Origin: Nitzschia sp. pyKryTriq1
Taxonomy: Eukaryota; Bacillariophyta; Bacillariophyceae; Bacillariales; Bacillariaceae
Length of the DNA stretch: 64,000 nt
Reading direction: 5' to 3'
Assembly (NCBI GenBank): GCA_956465555.1
Contig: OY101116.1
Span: forward strand, 186,001-250,000
Shown here piece after piece: positions 21,185-32,538 of the stretch. The stretch's first letter is position 1; each line of letters starts with the position of its first letter. The notes beneath the pieces are model-generated. The model was not told where the DNA came from. It did no database searches and saw nothing but the letters and a program-made list of their open reading frames with translations. The translations under genes and the position numbers were made by a program.

Positions 21185-24100
21185 ATGGCAACCACTCCGC
21201 AACCATCCAAGGCCCTCCACACGAGTAGTGGGGAGGACGAGACCTCTCCATTCTCCATGTTAAAGGGTCGCTACGAGTACAACAGCGGTGACTACAATGA
21301 TGAAAATGATCAACAACAACAACAAGGCGGCGCTGCTGCTGGTTTTATTCTCCGAACGAGAAGCCTTGACGAGGCGAATGATCGTCACCATGGCGCTCAT
21401 CAGCAGGGAGGCGGAGAACACGAACACGCGGACCGGGAAGAGGCGGCCTCCTCGGCGTCAGCAGCAGTAGGAGCAGCAGTAGCCCTGCACTCGTCCTTCG
21501 ATGTTGGCATGCTTCGAGACCGAGACCGAAGTGGGAGCCCGTTATTCTTCTCGGAACAAGATCAAGAACATGACGAGGACGATGGTGAAGACTACTCGTA
21601 CGAGTACGGCGAACTTTCTGGGAAGAAACACCTCCGTCCGAGAGCTACTGTCTTGGAGGACACTCTAGAAGCCAACCCTCCGGGGACAGTGCGCAAACAA
21701 CCTAGAAGGACGACAGTGACAGCAATGGGCGCCGCCATCTCCAGCAAGACACCCGCGAGGCCGAGGCTACGGCCTCCAGGTGCCATGAAGAAAAGCGCCA
21801 GTAGCACCACACCGTCCTCGGCCGCGAAACGCCGACGAGCTCACTGGCAAGTGGGTGACTCTTCTCCCGTATCTTCGTCGCCATCCTCTCGTGTGCCTCC
21901 AACGACCCCGTTTCATCCTCAAGCTCACCCTCCAATCACTTCTCCGCCCACGACGAACAGTTGTGTCAAGCTGGATGGTTCCATTTTCGCCAGGCATCAA
22001 GGAGCACCACTGACGAGTGGATCGTCTAGTAGTACCTTCTTTGCTCCCTCCTCACCGCCCGCATTCACGCCCAACCACCAAACGCCAGGGCCTTTCGGTG
22101 GTGGTGGTACCGGCACCAACCAGAAGTCCATGTCCAAGTGGCACAACACTGGTACTACCGCAGCAAGTAGTACACGTACTGCCTTGTTGGAAACGACCAT
22201 CGAGTCGTCGCCGTCGTTTTTGGCGGCGGACGATCACCATAGTGTCGATACGTCCTCTCCGACCACAACCCGTTTCCGGTTCACCTCCTTCCCGGCCTCG
22301 TTACCGCGAGTGAATAACCACCCAAGAAATAGTCCATCCTCTTGTCATCCCGATTCGTCCTTGCGCAAACGAATTCCGTTTGGTGCTGCTGCCACCGAAC
22401 CCGAAGAACAGGATCATCATCACAACAACAACAACAACAATGCTGCAAACAATACAAGTTGCACGAATCAATCGATGAGCAGAGACGATGATGCGGGGAC
22501 TCAGAATACCAGCATTAGTAGTTTGTCCGCGGAAGGTGGAGGCGGTGGTCATCATCAGCATTTGGCAGCGGCTCCTGGAGCTTTGCCTCCCACTATTTTG
22601 GATCTCCAACAGCAACAAATTGAACAGGAACAACAAGAAAATGATAGTATGCGACCGATTCATGCCAAACTCTTTGCCGAAGATGAAATCTTTGGATACA
22701 GTGATGACGACGATGATGATACAGAATCCTCGGCAGTCGGAGACATGGTGGGACGAACGAGACTGAATTTCAACAATGCGCTCAGCCCTCTTGACAAGGA
22801 TGGACCATCGAAAACAAAAGGAGCAGGTGCGTTCTGTCTGTACTCGTATTTACGACTCACTCGTCGTGGGTAACATTGTTGTCTATTATATTTCTATCCC
22901 ATTCTGTTTCTCACAATTCCTTTGTTTCTGCCATAACGATGATCAGACTTTAACAACATGGACCTGACCAATACCTACGATCAGCGCCGCATCAACAGCT
23001 TTCCGTCGTCACTTTCCTCTCATACGCACATGAATAACCTTTCGGGATGCGAAAATGTGGGCGGGGGGTTTACTCCCGCAAGAGGAGTAGGAACATCATC
23101 ATCGAACCACCGCCAAGACCAGCATCAGCCCTTGACACCCCGAGAGGTCGCGCTGCATTTCCACCTCGACGAAGACTATTCTCCCATTCAAGGATTCAAA
23201 GACGACTCGGGTCGCTGCGAGATGCATGACCCGCTCCCATCCCATTCGGAACATTCCTTGTTTGGTCAAGGACTCCTTCCTCGCCGAAGAAGTAACAACC
23301 AAATGGATAGTGTGATGATGACGACGATGATGAAAGAAGAGTCTTCGTCCACTGGCTCGGGATCTGCGAATGGCAAATCGCGCCGCCTTCGTCCCATGCC
23401 AGATATGTCCGCCTTTGAAAGCAGCAATACTCACGGTGGCACCATGTCCTCCTCGCGAGGGGATCGATCGAGCGACGACAGTGCTACTCTGGATAGCAAG
23501 CCGTCGTCCTCCTCCCAGCAACGTTTGACTTGCCCGCCCACCCCGGTTCGGACGCCCGCGTGGGCCAATGAAGGAGGCGCCCTGGCTCGTTTTGGGCGTC
23601 AGAGCTCTCTCATCACCACCAAAGTGTTGCTTTCCGTCCCATCTCAAGTGGTCGAGGGCAGGTGTTCGTTGGAGAATTCGGTTCTCGATGACGACAGCAA
23701 AGCGGGTGTGGGATCGCAGAAGGAGGATGGGCTCGCGACAAGTAACAAGCTAAACATCGCAACCCTTCTAGCTCCCAGTTTGACCGCTGGTGGAGCAGGA
23801 CAGGGCGAAGAACCACCAGGCCCGGCCGCCGTTGCCAAGATTCCCAAACTCCACGCCCCTCCAAGGTTGACGAGACGTGTCCCTCCAGGACAAGAAGTGG
23901 ACTCGGTGATTTCCTTTTCAAATGATTTCGAAATTCTTTGCGTTCTGGGCAGTGGGGCCTTTGCCGACGTGTACAAGGTCCGATCGGTGAAGGACAATCG
24001 ACTCTATGCCGTGAAGCGCAATCGACGTCAATTCCGAGGCAAACGGGACAGAGACATGGCTCTGGCGGAAGTGCAGGCGATGCAACGATTGGAAAGTGTG

Positions 24101-25069
24101 TACGCCGAAACAAGCGGAACCTCATCTCAATCCGCCGAAAAGAGCAGCTACTGTTTGTACTTGCTCTTTTTCTACCGAGCGTGGCAAGAAGACGGGTACT
24201 TTTTCTGTCAAACCGAGCTATGTTGCCGCGACACGTGCCGAGAGCTCCTGGATTCGTTGAGGCTTGTCTGGAACACTGCCAAGAATCGGTATCCGAGTCT
24301 CCGACGACACCTCGAAAGTCCAGGCATGGCTCCCACTGGAAACGAAGATGATGCTGCTGTGCGCCCGGTCCCTAACGACACGGTTTGGAAGATATGTCAC
24401 GACATCGCTGCTGGATTGTCGCACATTCATTCCCATGGTATGGTCCATCATGACATCAAACCATCTAATATCTTTTTCGTCGCGCATCCTCGATTTGGTG
24501 CCATGTGCAAAATCGGCGACTTTGGCATGGCTGGCGAAAGTGGTTCCTCGGCGGACGGACTAGAAGGCGACACTCGCTACATGCCACCGGAGTTACTTGC
24601 GTTGGGAAACAGGCATCCTAGCGGTGACATTTTCAGTCTCGGGCTTACCATCTACGAGATTGCCAGTGATGAAATGACAGAGATGCCTTCCGAAGGGCCT
24701 CAGTGGCACTTTCTTCGCAGCTCGAATGGCCCCACTCTTCCGAAGGAACGAGGAGTGGAGCTTTTGCAACTAGTCCAAGCCATGACCGATCCGAACGAAC
24801 TCAAACGACCTACTGCTGACACCATTCTGAAGAGTCGGAAGGTTGTCGACGTGGGACATGGATGTGATCACTTCCTGAGGGACTACATTCATGACATTGA
24901 AGCATTTGATCAAATGGAAGAGGAGCGACTGGCAATGGACTGTCACGAAGATCAAACTCCGAGAAATGGTTCTCATCGTTCAGTCATGCCGGCTCGAAGT
25001 CCTAGTTTGTCGATGCTCATGTCCAATCCTCCGAATCTACTCTCTCCCGTGGCCAAATGCATACACTAA
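21185..25069 (+). CDS. WEE1/MYT1-like cell-cycle protein kinase
   Basis: Two exons, 21185..22826 and 22947..25069, 1254 aa. The 120-bp intron splits an Asp codon and gives GADFNNMDLTN. WEE1-family kinases put inhibitory phosphate on CDK1. The first 870 residues are low-complexity and rich in Ser-Pro/Thr-Pro sites (for example CPPTPVRTP), as expected for a regulated N-terminus. The kinase domain is about 873-1190: glycine loop GSGAFADVY (882-890), Lys904 in YAVKRN, a catalytic loop VHHDIKPSNIF (D1050) and DFG at D1072, then TRYMPPELL. The HHD catalytic loop (not HRD), 'DIKPSNIF' and 'GDTRYMPPELL' are characteristic of WEE1. The insert between helix C and the hinge is long. Start at MATTPQ; an in-frame region upstream lacks a good ATG. 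Confidence 0.88.
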
Positions 25070-25184
25070 AAGGGCCTTGAAATCCCTACTTACATCTTTC
25101 ATAAACGCTTCACTAAATTCCACTACTAGTAGAGAGGGAATCAAAGTGTTCATTGCTTTCATATTGCTAGTGTACTAACTGTTG

Positions 25185-26306
25185 TTATAATACTCGGAGC
25201 TTTACGAACCGATCCTTACCGAACATGTCTTTGAAATCCGAATCAAACGCGACACCTAGTGATGGCGTTGCCTCGATCCACTCCTTTATCATCTTTGGAT
25301 GGGTCGGGTCGACCTCCATCCAGCAAACAGCCCCGGAATTGCACCAGCTCGATAGTTTCGTGACGATGACTCGAATTACATCCATTCCATCGTCTCCCCC
25401 ACAAAGTGCATGTGTATTCTCAAATTGGACAACGTCATTTGATAACGACGCCATGTCACGTTGTGGAATGTAGGGAGGATTGCTGACCACGATATCAAAA
25501 TGATGTTTTGGATCAAATTCCTGGGCCGAGCATAACATTGCCTTGTAGCAGCTCATCTCGCTGGGTTCTAGTATTCGCTTGGCATTTTCGTTGCTTGTTT
25601 CGATTGCCACAGGATCTATATCGATCGCTTCCACAAACGCATCGGGCAAATGTTCTGCTAGAGACAGTCCGATAACACCAGTACCGCAACCAACATCGAG
25701 AATGTGTATTGGCGATTCGGTCGTCTCTTCAATGATTTTCATGACTAGTTCTTCGGTTTCGGGTCGAGGGCACAGCAGTGGAGCTCGTATGGATATCGTG
25801 TAATCCAAAAAGTCCCACTGGCCCAAAATATATTGGATGGGTTCGTGATTCAGGCGACGCTCCAACTTGCTTCGAAAGTCCTGCGCTTGATCCGGAGTCA
25901 GCTTGACACTTGCCAGGTCTATTTGAATAACTTCTCGAAATCCTGATTCCCAGCTAAGCTTCAAAGAAGCTGCCAGTAGATGCTGGACTGACAAATCTGG
26001 CTCTGTCACTTGCCCGTCCTCCAAACACTTCGTGGATTCTCGTATTGTTTGTTGGACAGTCCACCCTGACATATCTTCGACCATCAGTAACCGCCCATTG
26101 TTCTTCAATCTAATAACCGTATTACTCAATAAAGGACTCTTGAAATGATTATTTCGGGGCCGAGCAAAGAGACGGGAACTCGTAGCACGACCGATAAAGG
26201 CCTTGGAAAGCTTCCCCATCATCATCAGCATCAGCATCACTGCCAGGAAATAATAATGGACAACGCCAATGTGATTGTTCCTACCGGTGTGCAAAAAGGA
26301 AACCAT
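25185..26306 (-). CDS. Release factor glutamine methyltransferase (PrmC/HemK family), organellar
   Basis: Methylates the GGQ glutamine of class I peptide-chain release factors. Single exon, 373 aa. About 75 N-terminal residues are a hydrophobic then basic presequence (LSKAFIGRATSSRLFARP), suggesting plastid or mitochondrial import; the 'KAF' after a hydrophobic stretch favours plastid. The PrmC N-terminal helical domain is at about 80-165 (HEPIQYILG). The Rossmann methyltransferase domain follows, with the SAM loop DVGCGTG at 204-210, acidic DIDP at 229-232 and the catalytic NPPY at 276-279. The end (ALCGGDDGMDVIR, GKDRFVKLRVL) is typical of the family. Convergent with the WEE1-like gene, 115 bp apart. 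Confidence 0.92.
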   Translation of the reverse strand: MVSFLHTGRNNHIGVVHYYFLAVMLMLMMMGKLSKAFIGRATSSRLFARPRNNHFKSPLLSNTVIRLKNNGRLLMVEDMSGWTVQQTIRESTKCLEDGQVTEPDLSVQHLLAASLKLSWESGFREVIQIDLASVKLTPDQAQDFRSKLERRLNHEPIQYILGQWDFLDYTISIRAPLLCPRPETEELVMKIIEETTESPIHILDVGCGTGVIGLSLAEHLPDAFVEAIDIDPVAIETSNENAKRILEPSEMSCYKAMLCSAQEFDPKHHFDIVVSNPPYIPQRDMASLSNDVVQFENTHALCGGDDGMDVIRVIVTKLSSWCNSGAVCWMEVDPTHPKMIKEWIEATPSLGVAFDSDFKDMFGKDRFVKLRVL

Positions 26307-26576
26307 AAGGACGAAACTGCTTGATGATTCTTCGCTCCCACAATAAGAAAGCGATGCAATTCGTCAATGACTTTGTTACATATTACTCTACTAGATAAAT
26401 AATTTGAGAGCCTATACAATCATCTCCAAGGACAAGGATCCCATCATCCTCGTGTGAATTCAAAAAACAACATTTTTTTGGACGGTCTTATCGGCCATCA
26501 TCGCGGCCCGCATGCATCGGCGTTCGAAAGTTGGACGTTTTCAAGAATTATAGTATTGTCAACCCCTCTCACCATC

Positions 26577-26694
26577 GGGAACGACCATACCAGCATGACA
26601 GCACCACATCCCGTCCGCTCTGTGAAGTTAAGCATGCTCGGGCTCGGTTAGTACTACGGTGGGGGACCACGTTGGAATCCCGAGTGTTGTTCTC
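26577..26694 (+). rRNA. 5S ribosomal RNA
   Basis: About 118 nt. The ends pair as helix I (GAACGAC with GTTGTTC). Conserved 5S words are in order: CGACCATACC, GTGAAGTTAAGC (loop B/C region), GTTAGTACT, GGGGGACCAC (loop E/helix IV). These also make up the internal A-, IE- and C-box promoter. A T5 tract at 26695-26699 immediately follows, fitting a Pol III terminator. One copy only is present in the window, not part of a tandem array. Exact ends are uncertain by 1-3 nt. Confidence 0.93.
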
Positions 26695-26699
26695 TTTTT
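26695..26699 (+). terminator. Pol III T-tract terminator
   Basis: TTTTT directly after the 5S rRNA 3' end, followed by another T-rich patch at about 26704-26708. Confidence 0.75.
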
Positions 26700-27452
26700 G
26701 CCTTTTTTGCATCTTCAAAGGAATAGTATTATAACTAAAATTAGACAGTGCACTTTTTCGCTGCTTTACGATATAGTAGTACTACTAGTAGACTGTGGGG
26801 ATAGTATACTTGTACCGTTAGAGAGTTCGAAGAGCTGAAAGTCTATATGCTCTACTCGACGACCGAGTTCTTAGTAGAAGAAAGAGGGAGAGTCTAGTAC
26901 TCTGGAGTACTCGTACTGACCTGTAACAAATAAGAACTTCCGTTCGAGAGAAGAGTAGTCCTCGTCCTCGTACAACGAAGGCTACTAGTAGTACTTTTTG
27001 CTTCGCTACTAGTTGTACCTGGTACTCTAGAGAGGAAACGTTTCTAGATCATGTGGCTGGTGATTGAGCCCACCGCACGTCAGTCGGTTCCTCTATGCTA
27101 AAGTCCTTTCCTAGACGGAAGTGGCGACGACGCGAAAGAGGATACACCATCATACCGGTAGCCTCTCGTCGGGTTCTACTGCGTACTACTTACTTCGGAT
27201 TGTACAAGTACACCTATACTACTAGTAGAGTACTACCGGCTAGCTGGAGTACAGATGCTTCGAACAAGCCGGCAAACGATAGCCCTTTTACCGAGGCGCC
27301 TGGCATTGATCGTACTCATGTGTGCAGAAGATATTTTGTAGAGCCTCATATCCTCCACCATTATAGATAATTCCTGTTGTTTCGAAAAAAGATTCTAGCT
27401 TATGCTCTTTTTCACCAACGCATCCATTCATCCATCCAGGGATGCAGACTAT
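26700..27452. other. Intergenic, palindrome-rich
   Basis: No supported gene. Very dense self-complementary CTAGTAG, AGTACT and TACCGGTA words from about 26770 to 27060 and 27160-27250. Confidence 0.5.
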
Positions 27453-27916
27453 TTAAAAGCAATCCTTGTATCGTCGATCGCCCTTGCTTTGGAATTCGCC
27501 TCGGGTCAACGCATACACCCCATAAGGAAGCACCACGACATAAAAGAAGATCGATAGCACCACTTCCGGCGTGGCCTCAAAGGTACGTTCCGTAATTTCT
27601 CGACGTCCATTCCATTCTTCCACAAACTTGTTCTTTTTGACCTTATAACTTGCCGGAATGGGTCCACCTGCCATTTGGCGTCTGTATCATCGTCAAGTAA
27701 CAACCACAACAACAACAATAAAAGAATTGAAAGGATTTGGTTGTGAGATCGATGGAGCAATAACGCGGACGGAGTGACGTACAGACGACAACATCGACCG
27801 GAACTCGCCAATCGTTCTTGTCTTTTTGTCTTCCAAATAATCTCCATGGACTGAACTTACTGTTGAAGCCGATTCGCGGCAACAAGGCCTTGTCGTCTCA
27901 GAGTGGCAAATCTCAT
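27453..27916 (-). CDS. NDUFB4-like subunit of mitochondrial complex I
   Basis: Two exons, 27916..27861 and 27681..27453, 94 aa; the intron splits a Gln codon (CA|A). N-terminus MRFATLRRQGLVAANRLQQRQ looks like a mitochondrial leader, though it may be retained. The core KKNKFVEEWNGRREITERTFEATPE resembles the plant NDUFB4/B15 pattern 'NKFIEDW..ARENLEHNF' (from memory). It is followed by one membrane helix at about 58-77 and a short charged tail, the single-span layout of this complex I accessory subunit. The family is short and poorly conserved, so the name is a reasoned call rather than certain. Divergently arranged with MCM5. Confidence 0.62.
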
Positions 27917-28454
27917 TGTTAATGGTGCGATGCTGATATTATGGTGACAATGATGATGCGGGACAAGGATCGAAGTAGAGGAAGTCGTTGTGACTTGCTG
28001 CTTTTCCTTTGTGTGTGTTTGTGTGTGTGTGTGTGTGGCATCGTGTTGCATCGTGTTGCGTCGCTCGTCGCTGTACATAGCTGCTGCGAGGTCTCGCGAG
28101 CAAGAAGTACGAGACGAAGACTTCGCACGAAACTCGACTTCTTCGACCTCTTAACGTACCTGTGGCTGTATTGTTGGGGGTTTCGTAGCCTTCCAGTGTC
28201 GGATTGTCTGTCTGTGATATTTTTGGCGCGATAAACTGCCTCCGGAAAGCGCCCAACAAACCCAACAAACCCACCGCGCGTTGGACCTTGCGGTAACATG
28301 CATCGCTCTGCTGCTTGCTGATATGCTCTCTGCGGCGGGCTTTTCATTCATCATCATTGGTGCTTTTTTCTGTTGACGACTCTCACTCTATTATTCCACT
28401 CTACTAGACTAGAATATACTCCTACGGCATTGATTGATTGAGCATTATTTTAGT
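27917..28454. other. Divergent promoter region (NDUFB4-like / MCM5)
   Basis: About 540 bp shared upstream region. Contains a TG dinucleotide-rich tract at about 28010-28040. A cell-cycle element (E2F-like GGCGGGC at 28335-28341, close to the MCM5 start) is plausible but unproven. Confidence 0.4.
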
Positions 28455-31253
28455 ATGGATTTCGACGAGACTCGATTGTATTATTCGCATCAGCAGCTGC
28501 AGCGTCCGCACAATGACGCTACCCACGCTGATCAGGAAGAACCCGCGATGGACGAGGACGAAGACGCGGTCGATTTGAAGGCTGTCCGACGCCATTTTCG
28601 TGAATTCTTGAGTAAGTAAAGTACTAGTAAAGAAAGCAATGCTGGGTATGCCACTTTTCATGGATACGTACTCACATGACACATGACACATGGCGATAAT
28701 TCTTTCTCTAGGAAATTACCGCTTGGGCGCTCAGCGGTATGTGTACCGCGAGAAATTGCTCCGCATGCACCGGCGTCTTTCCGATACCGACGCTACTACC
28801 AAAGCTGCCGCTGCCGCTGCCACCGGCGATGGCAATAAAAACTCTGGCAATACGAGCAACACTGCCATGTTGGAAGTGGATGTGGCGCACTTGAGTGAAT
28901 ATGACGGATCCTTGCTGGGGTATTTGCGGGATCAACCCGCAACGATTTTGCCAGCCTTGGAACTGGCGGCCGCCGACGCCTTGCAAACGCTCTTGTACGA
29001 TCAGCAGCAGCGTCGACCGCAGCAAACCATGGGCGGTGCCGGGGACGAAGGAAACGATGAAAACGATCCAGGAGAGGGTAATGCGGAGGGAACCACGAGT
29101 AGAGGTAGCAACAAGCAGGACGACGATGGTGACCGAATGATCATTCAAGTCTTGCTCAAGGGAAACTTGGCCTTGACGCAACTTCGAGGCATCAAAAGTG
29201 AACACATGAATCGCTTGATCAAATGTCCGGGAATTGTCATTTCGGCGCAACCCGTCCGCTGCCGAGCCGTCAAGCTGGTGGTGCGCTGTGCTCGTTGCCT
29301 CGATACCCAAACGGTGCTCTCGTCGGAGGGACCCTTTGGTTCGGTACAGCTGCCTAGCCGATGTGCAGGTCCTACGCCCCAAGAGTGCGGATCCTTCCCG
29401 TATAGCGTAGTGCCCGATGAATCGCAGTTTTGTGATCGACAAACGCTCAAGATTCAAGAAGCGCCCGAGAAGGTACCTACTGGAGAAATGCCCCGCTCGG
29501 TTCTGGTAGCTGTCGAGCGAAGTCTCGTGGACAAGGCACCGCCTGGCACAAGAGTCACCATCTTTTGCATTCCTTCTCTCTACACCAATGCGAACGCTGG
29601 CGGCGCCCGAAGTGTGTATCTTCGAGTGGTTGGAATGACTCGGGATCATCAGGTGGGAGACTCGGCACAATTCACTCCCGCCGAAGAGGAAGCATTTTCG
29701 CAGCTGGCGCGGAACCCCAATGTTTATGACATTCTGACTCGGTCGGTCGCTCCCAGTATTCAAGGATCGTATACTGTGGATATCAAGAAATCCTTGATTT
29801 GTATGCTCATGGGCGGGACTCGGAAACGACTTCCTGACGGAATGCGTCTGCGGGGAGATATCAATATTCTGCTCATGGGAGATCCGTCGACCGCCAAGTC
29901 GCAATTCCTCAAATTCATTTCCAAAACATCACCCATCGGTATTTACACTTCTGGGAAAGGTTCGTCTGCCGCGGGGTTGACTGCCAGTGTGGTCAAGGAT
30001 GCACGAGGAGAATTTTATTTGGAAGGAGGAGCTATGGTACTCGCGGATGGTGGAATTGTATGTATCGATGAGTTTGACAAGATGCGACCAGCAGATCGAG
30101 TGGCGATTCACGAAGCTATGGAACAACAGACCATTAGTATTGCCAAGGCTGGTATCACCACTGTACTGAATAGCCGCTCGGCCGTTTTGGCTGCTGCCAA
30201 TCCCGTCTTTGGACGATACGATGATTTCAAGTCGGCTGCTGACCAAATTGACTTGATGACCACCATCTTGTCCAGATTTGATATGATCTTCTTGGTACGG
30301 GATATTCGGGAAGAGGAACGGGACCGTATGATTTGTCGACATGTCATGGGAGTGCACATTCAGAATTCGGGGTCTGCTGGAGGGCCTTCCGCTACCATTG
30401 GTGGTGGGGATGGGGGCCTGGCCTTTTTGGCATCGGCCAATGCATTGGCATCCGATGAAAGCGGAGCAGACGCCAGGTGAGTCGAGTCGGGTCGAGTTGT
30501 TTCAGTATCTAATGCGATCATGTTAGCGTAGCATGGATGTGTGAATGTTTGTGATTGATAATATTCTCGCTCACTCCATTTTCCCCGGTTCGTTTTGTAT
30601 GTAGAAACGAGGCCATGTCGAACTCACCGGAAGCGATTGCCGAAAACGTCATGCAAGTGGCTACCACGGGAGTTGGAGAATTGGCGATTCCTTCCATGAA
30701 AAAGTATATCCAGTACTGCAAGGCCAAGTGTCAACCAACTCTCTCGGAAGAAGCCGGCCAAGTATTGACCAGTTCCTATGTCAAAATTCGAGACGATGTC
30801 CGTAAAAACAACATGCGGGCCAGTGGTGGGGATGGTTCGGGTCAAGACAATCAGTCTGTCATTCCAATTACTGTTCGTCAGCTAGAAGCTCTTGTACGAA
30901 TCTCGGAAAGCCTTGCCAAGGTTCGCTTGGACTCGCAAGTTCGCATTGAAGATGTCAATGAAGCCCTACGACTCTTCCGTGTCTCGACCATGGCTGCCAA
31001 CTCGGTAGATCAAACCATGATGGACAAGTCTATACAGATTGGAACTGGCAATCGGGAAGAGATTGATCGCGCCCAAGGATTCCTTCGAAGTCGTCTTGGC
31101 GTGGGAAGTATGGTCAACAAGCAAAAACTACTCGAAGAAGCATCTGGCCAGGGCTATAACATTATGGTAGTCTCTCGGGTGCTATCCGTCATGGCGATGC
31201 AAGGAGAAATCTTGGAACGCAATCAAGGCCGGTTGCTCAAGAGAATCAAATAG
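28455..31253 (+). CDS. MCM5: DNA replication licensing factor MCM5
   Basis: Subunit of the MCM2-7 replicative helicase. Three exons, 28455..28611, 28712..30476 and 30605..31253, 856 aa. Junctions restore FREFLRNYR and DARNEAMS. The N-terminal domain shows MCM5 features (RHFREFLRNYRLGAQRYVYRE, LEVDVAHLSEYDGSL, QVLLKGN..TQLRGIKSEHMNRLIKCPGI). A zinc-binding region has CARC and later Cys pairs around CAGPTPQECG. The AAA+ core has Walker A GDPSTAKS at 442-449, Walker B CIDEFD at 503-508 and the arginine finger SRFD at 573-576. Asn/Gly/Asp-rich insertions occur near residues 85-100, 150-190 and 655-690. The C-terminal winged helix follows the LRSRLGVG segment. MCM5 rather than other MCMs is chosen from the N-terminal matches. 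Confidence 0.95.
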
Positions 31254-32538
31254 TAATGCAAGAAAACGCAAATTAAATTAATATAAAAAGCGTTGAAAGA
31301 AAGGACTGTAGCAGTGTCGGCGACTGTCGATTTTCTATGGGCCCAACTCAAAAGATGACCTTTACCCCCCATCCAAGTAAGTGGAGCATTGGCTCGTCAA
31401 AAAGTGACAAAGCCGAAGGCAGCTACCAGGCTTGATGATTCGGATCAAAGTCGTTGATGCTTGGTAGAGACAAATTCTTCCACCAGCATGTTCGAAACTT
31501 TCTTTGACTTCGACTCAACACTCCGACGAAGATTACTAGTACAAGGAGAGATTCGAACAACTGATGGTACCCGACATCTGATTCCTGATCGGGTGCTGCT
31601 GGAGGAAAAAATAGACGGACGAGTAAAGGGTACCGGTGGGTAGGCTACTACTCTAGTAGTAGCAGTTGCCGTGCCGTGCCGCGCCATAGTAATAGTAGTC
31701 TACTAGTACCTAGTCTACTACCTACGGTAGTACCGGTGGCAGAGGATGATCTGAAATCGGAAAATCGGAAAACCAAAAGCCCGAAAATACGTCACGATTG
31801 GGGTCACCCCGCACGCGCGACGCAAAGACGACGACTGACTCGAATGAGTGCTTCATCATCAATAAAAAGGCGAATTTTCTTCCATCACATTATTTACTGC
31901 AATGACCGCCGCCAGCTAGTAGCGATCGATCATTGCGCATGGTTTCTGTCGTGCGAGCTGGGCTGGTCTGGGGTGAACGTTTTCAACCGACGTTGGCAAT
32001 AACCACCACCGGTATTTAAGCCTACCGGTAAAATCGGCGGAACCCCACGAACTCCCCGGGCGCTAAAGTCGCCGCAAAAACATTATCGCCTCGTTCTCAT
32101 CAAAAACTAATAAAGACGAAACTACAAGCGTACTCCGTCCCGCGTGCACGAAACTTACGGTTTACGTCGTCGCTGTTACGCAAAGACTACGTGCTCTCTA
32201 CCGGTAGTCTCCGTTCTACTGGGTTCACCCTATGGTACCTGGTACGCTCCTGGACTGCGTACAAGTACCGTGGTTTAGAAAGACAGACGCCACCTGCTAA
32301 AGTACCAGGGACGCACAGTAGCACGAGTACGAAGAATGCTACTTATGTACAACATCAGGTAGGTTTGGTATGTACCAGTAAAACTCTAACGTAAATAAAT
32401 TCACGACAAAACGTCATAGTAATATGCTCACAACGCTTGCCGCTTTTTAATTGTCATGATAATCCTGCTACTCTACTCTACTTTACCGGTATCTGCAATC
32501 TGTAATAACATCCAGAAGAAATAAGAGCATAAACTACT
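31254..32538. other. Intergenic, no supported gene
   Basis: 1.3 kb between MCM5 and the CRAL-TRIO-like gene. Palindromic TACCGGTA/CTAGTAG words at 31620-31740 and 32190-32290. Confidence 0.5.

Noticed and set aside
28708-29904. 398-codon minus-strand frame opposite MCM5
   Set aside because: Antisense shadow of a conserved coding exon; no independent motif.
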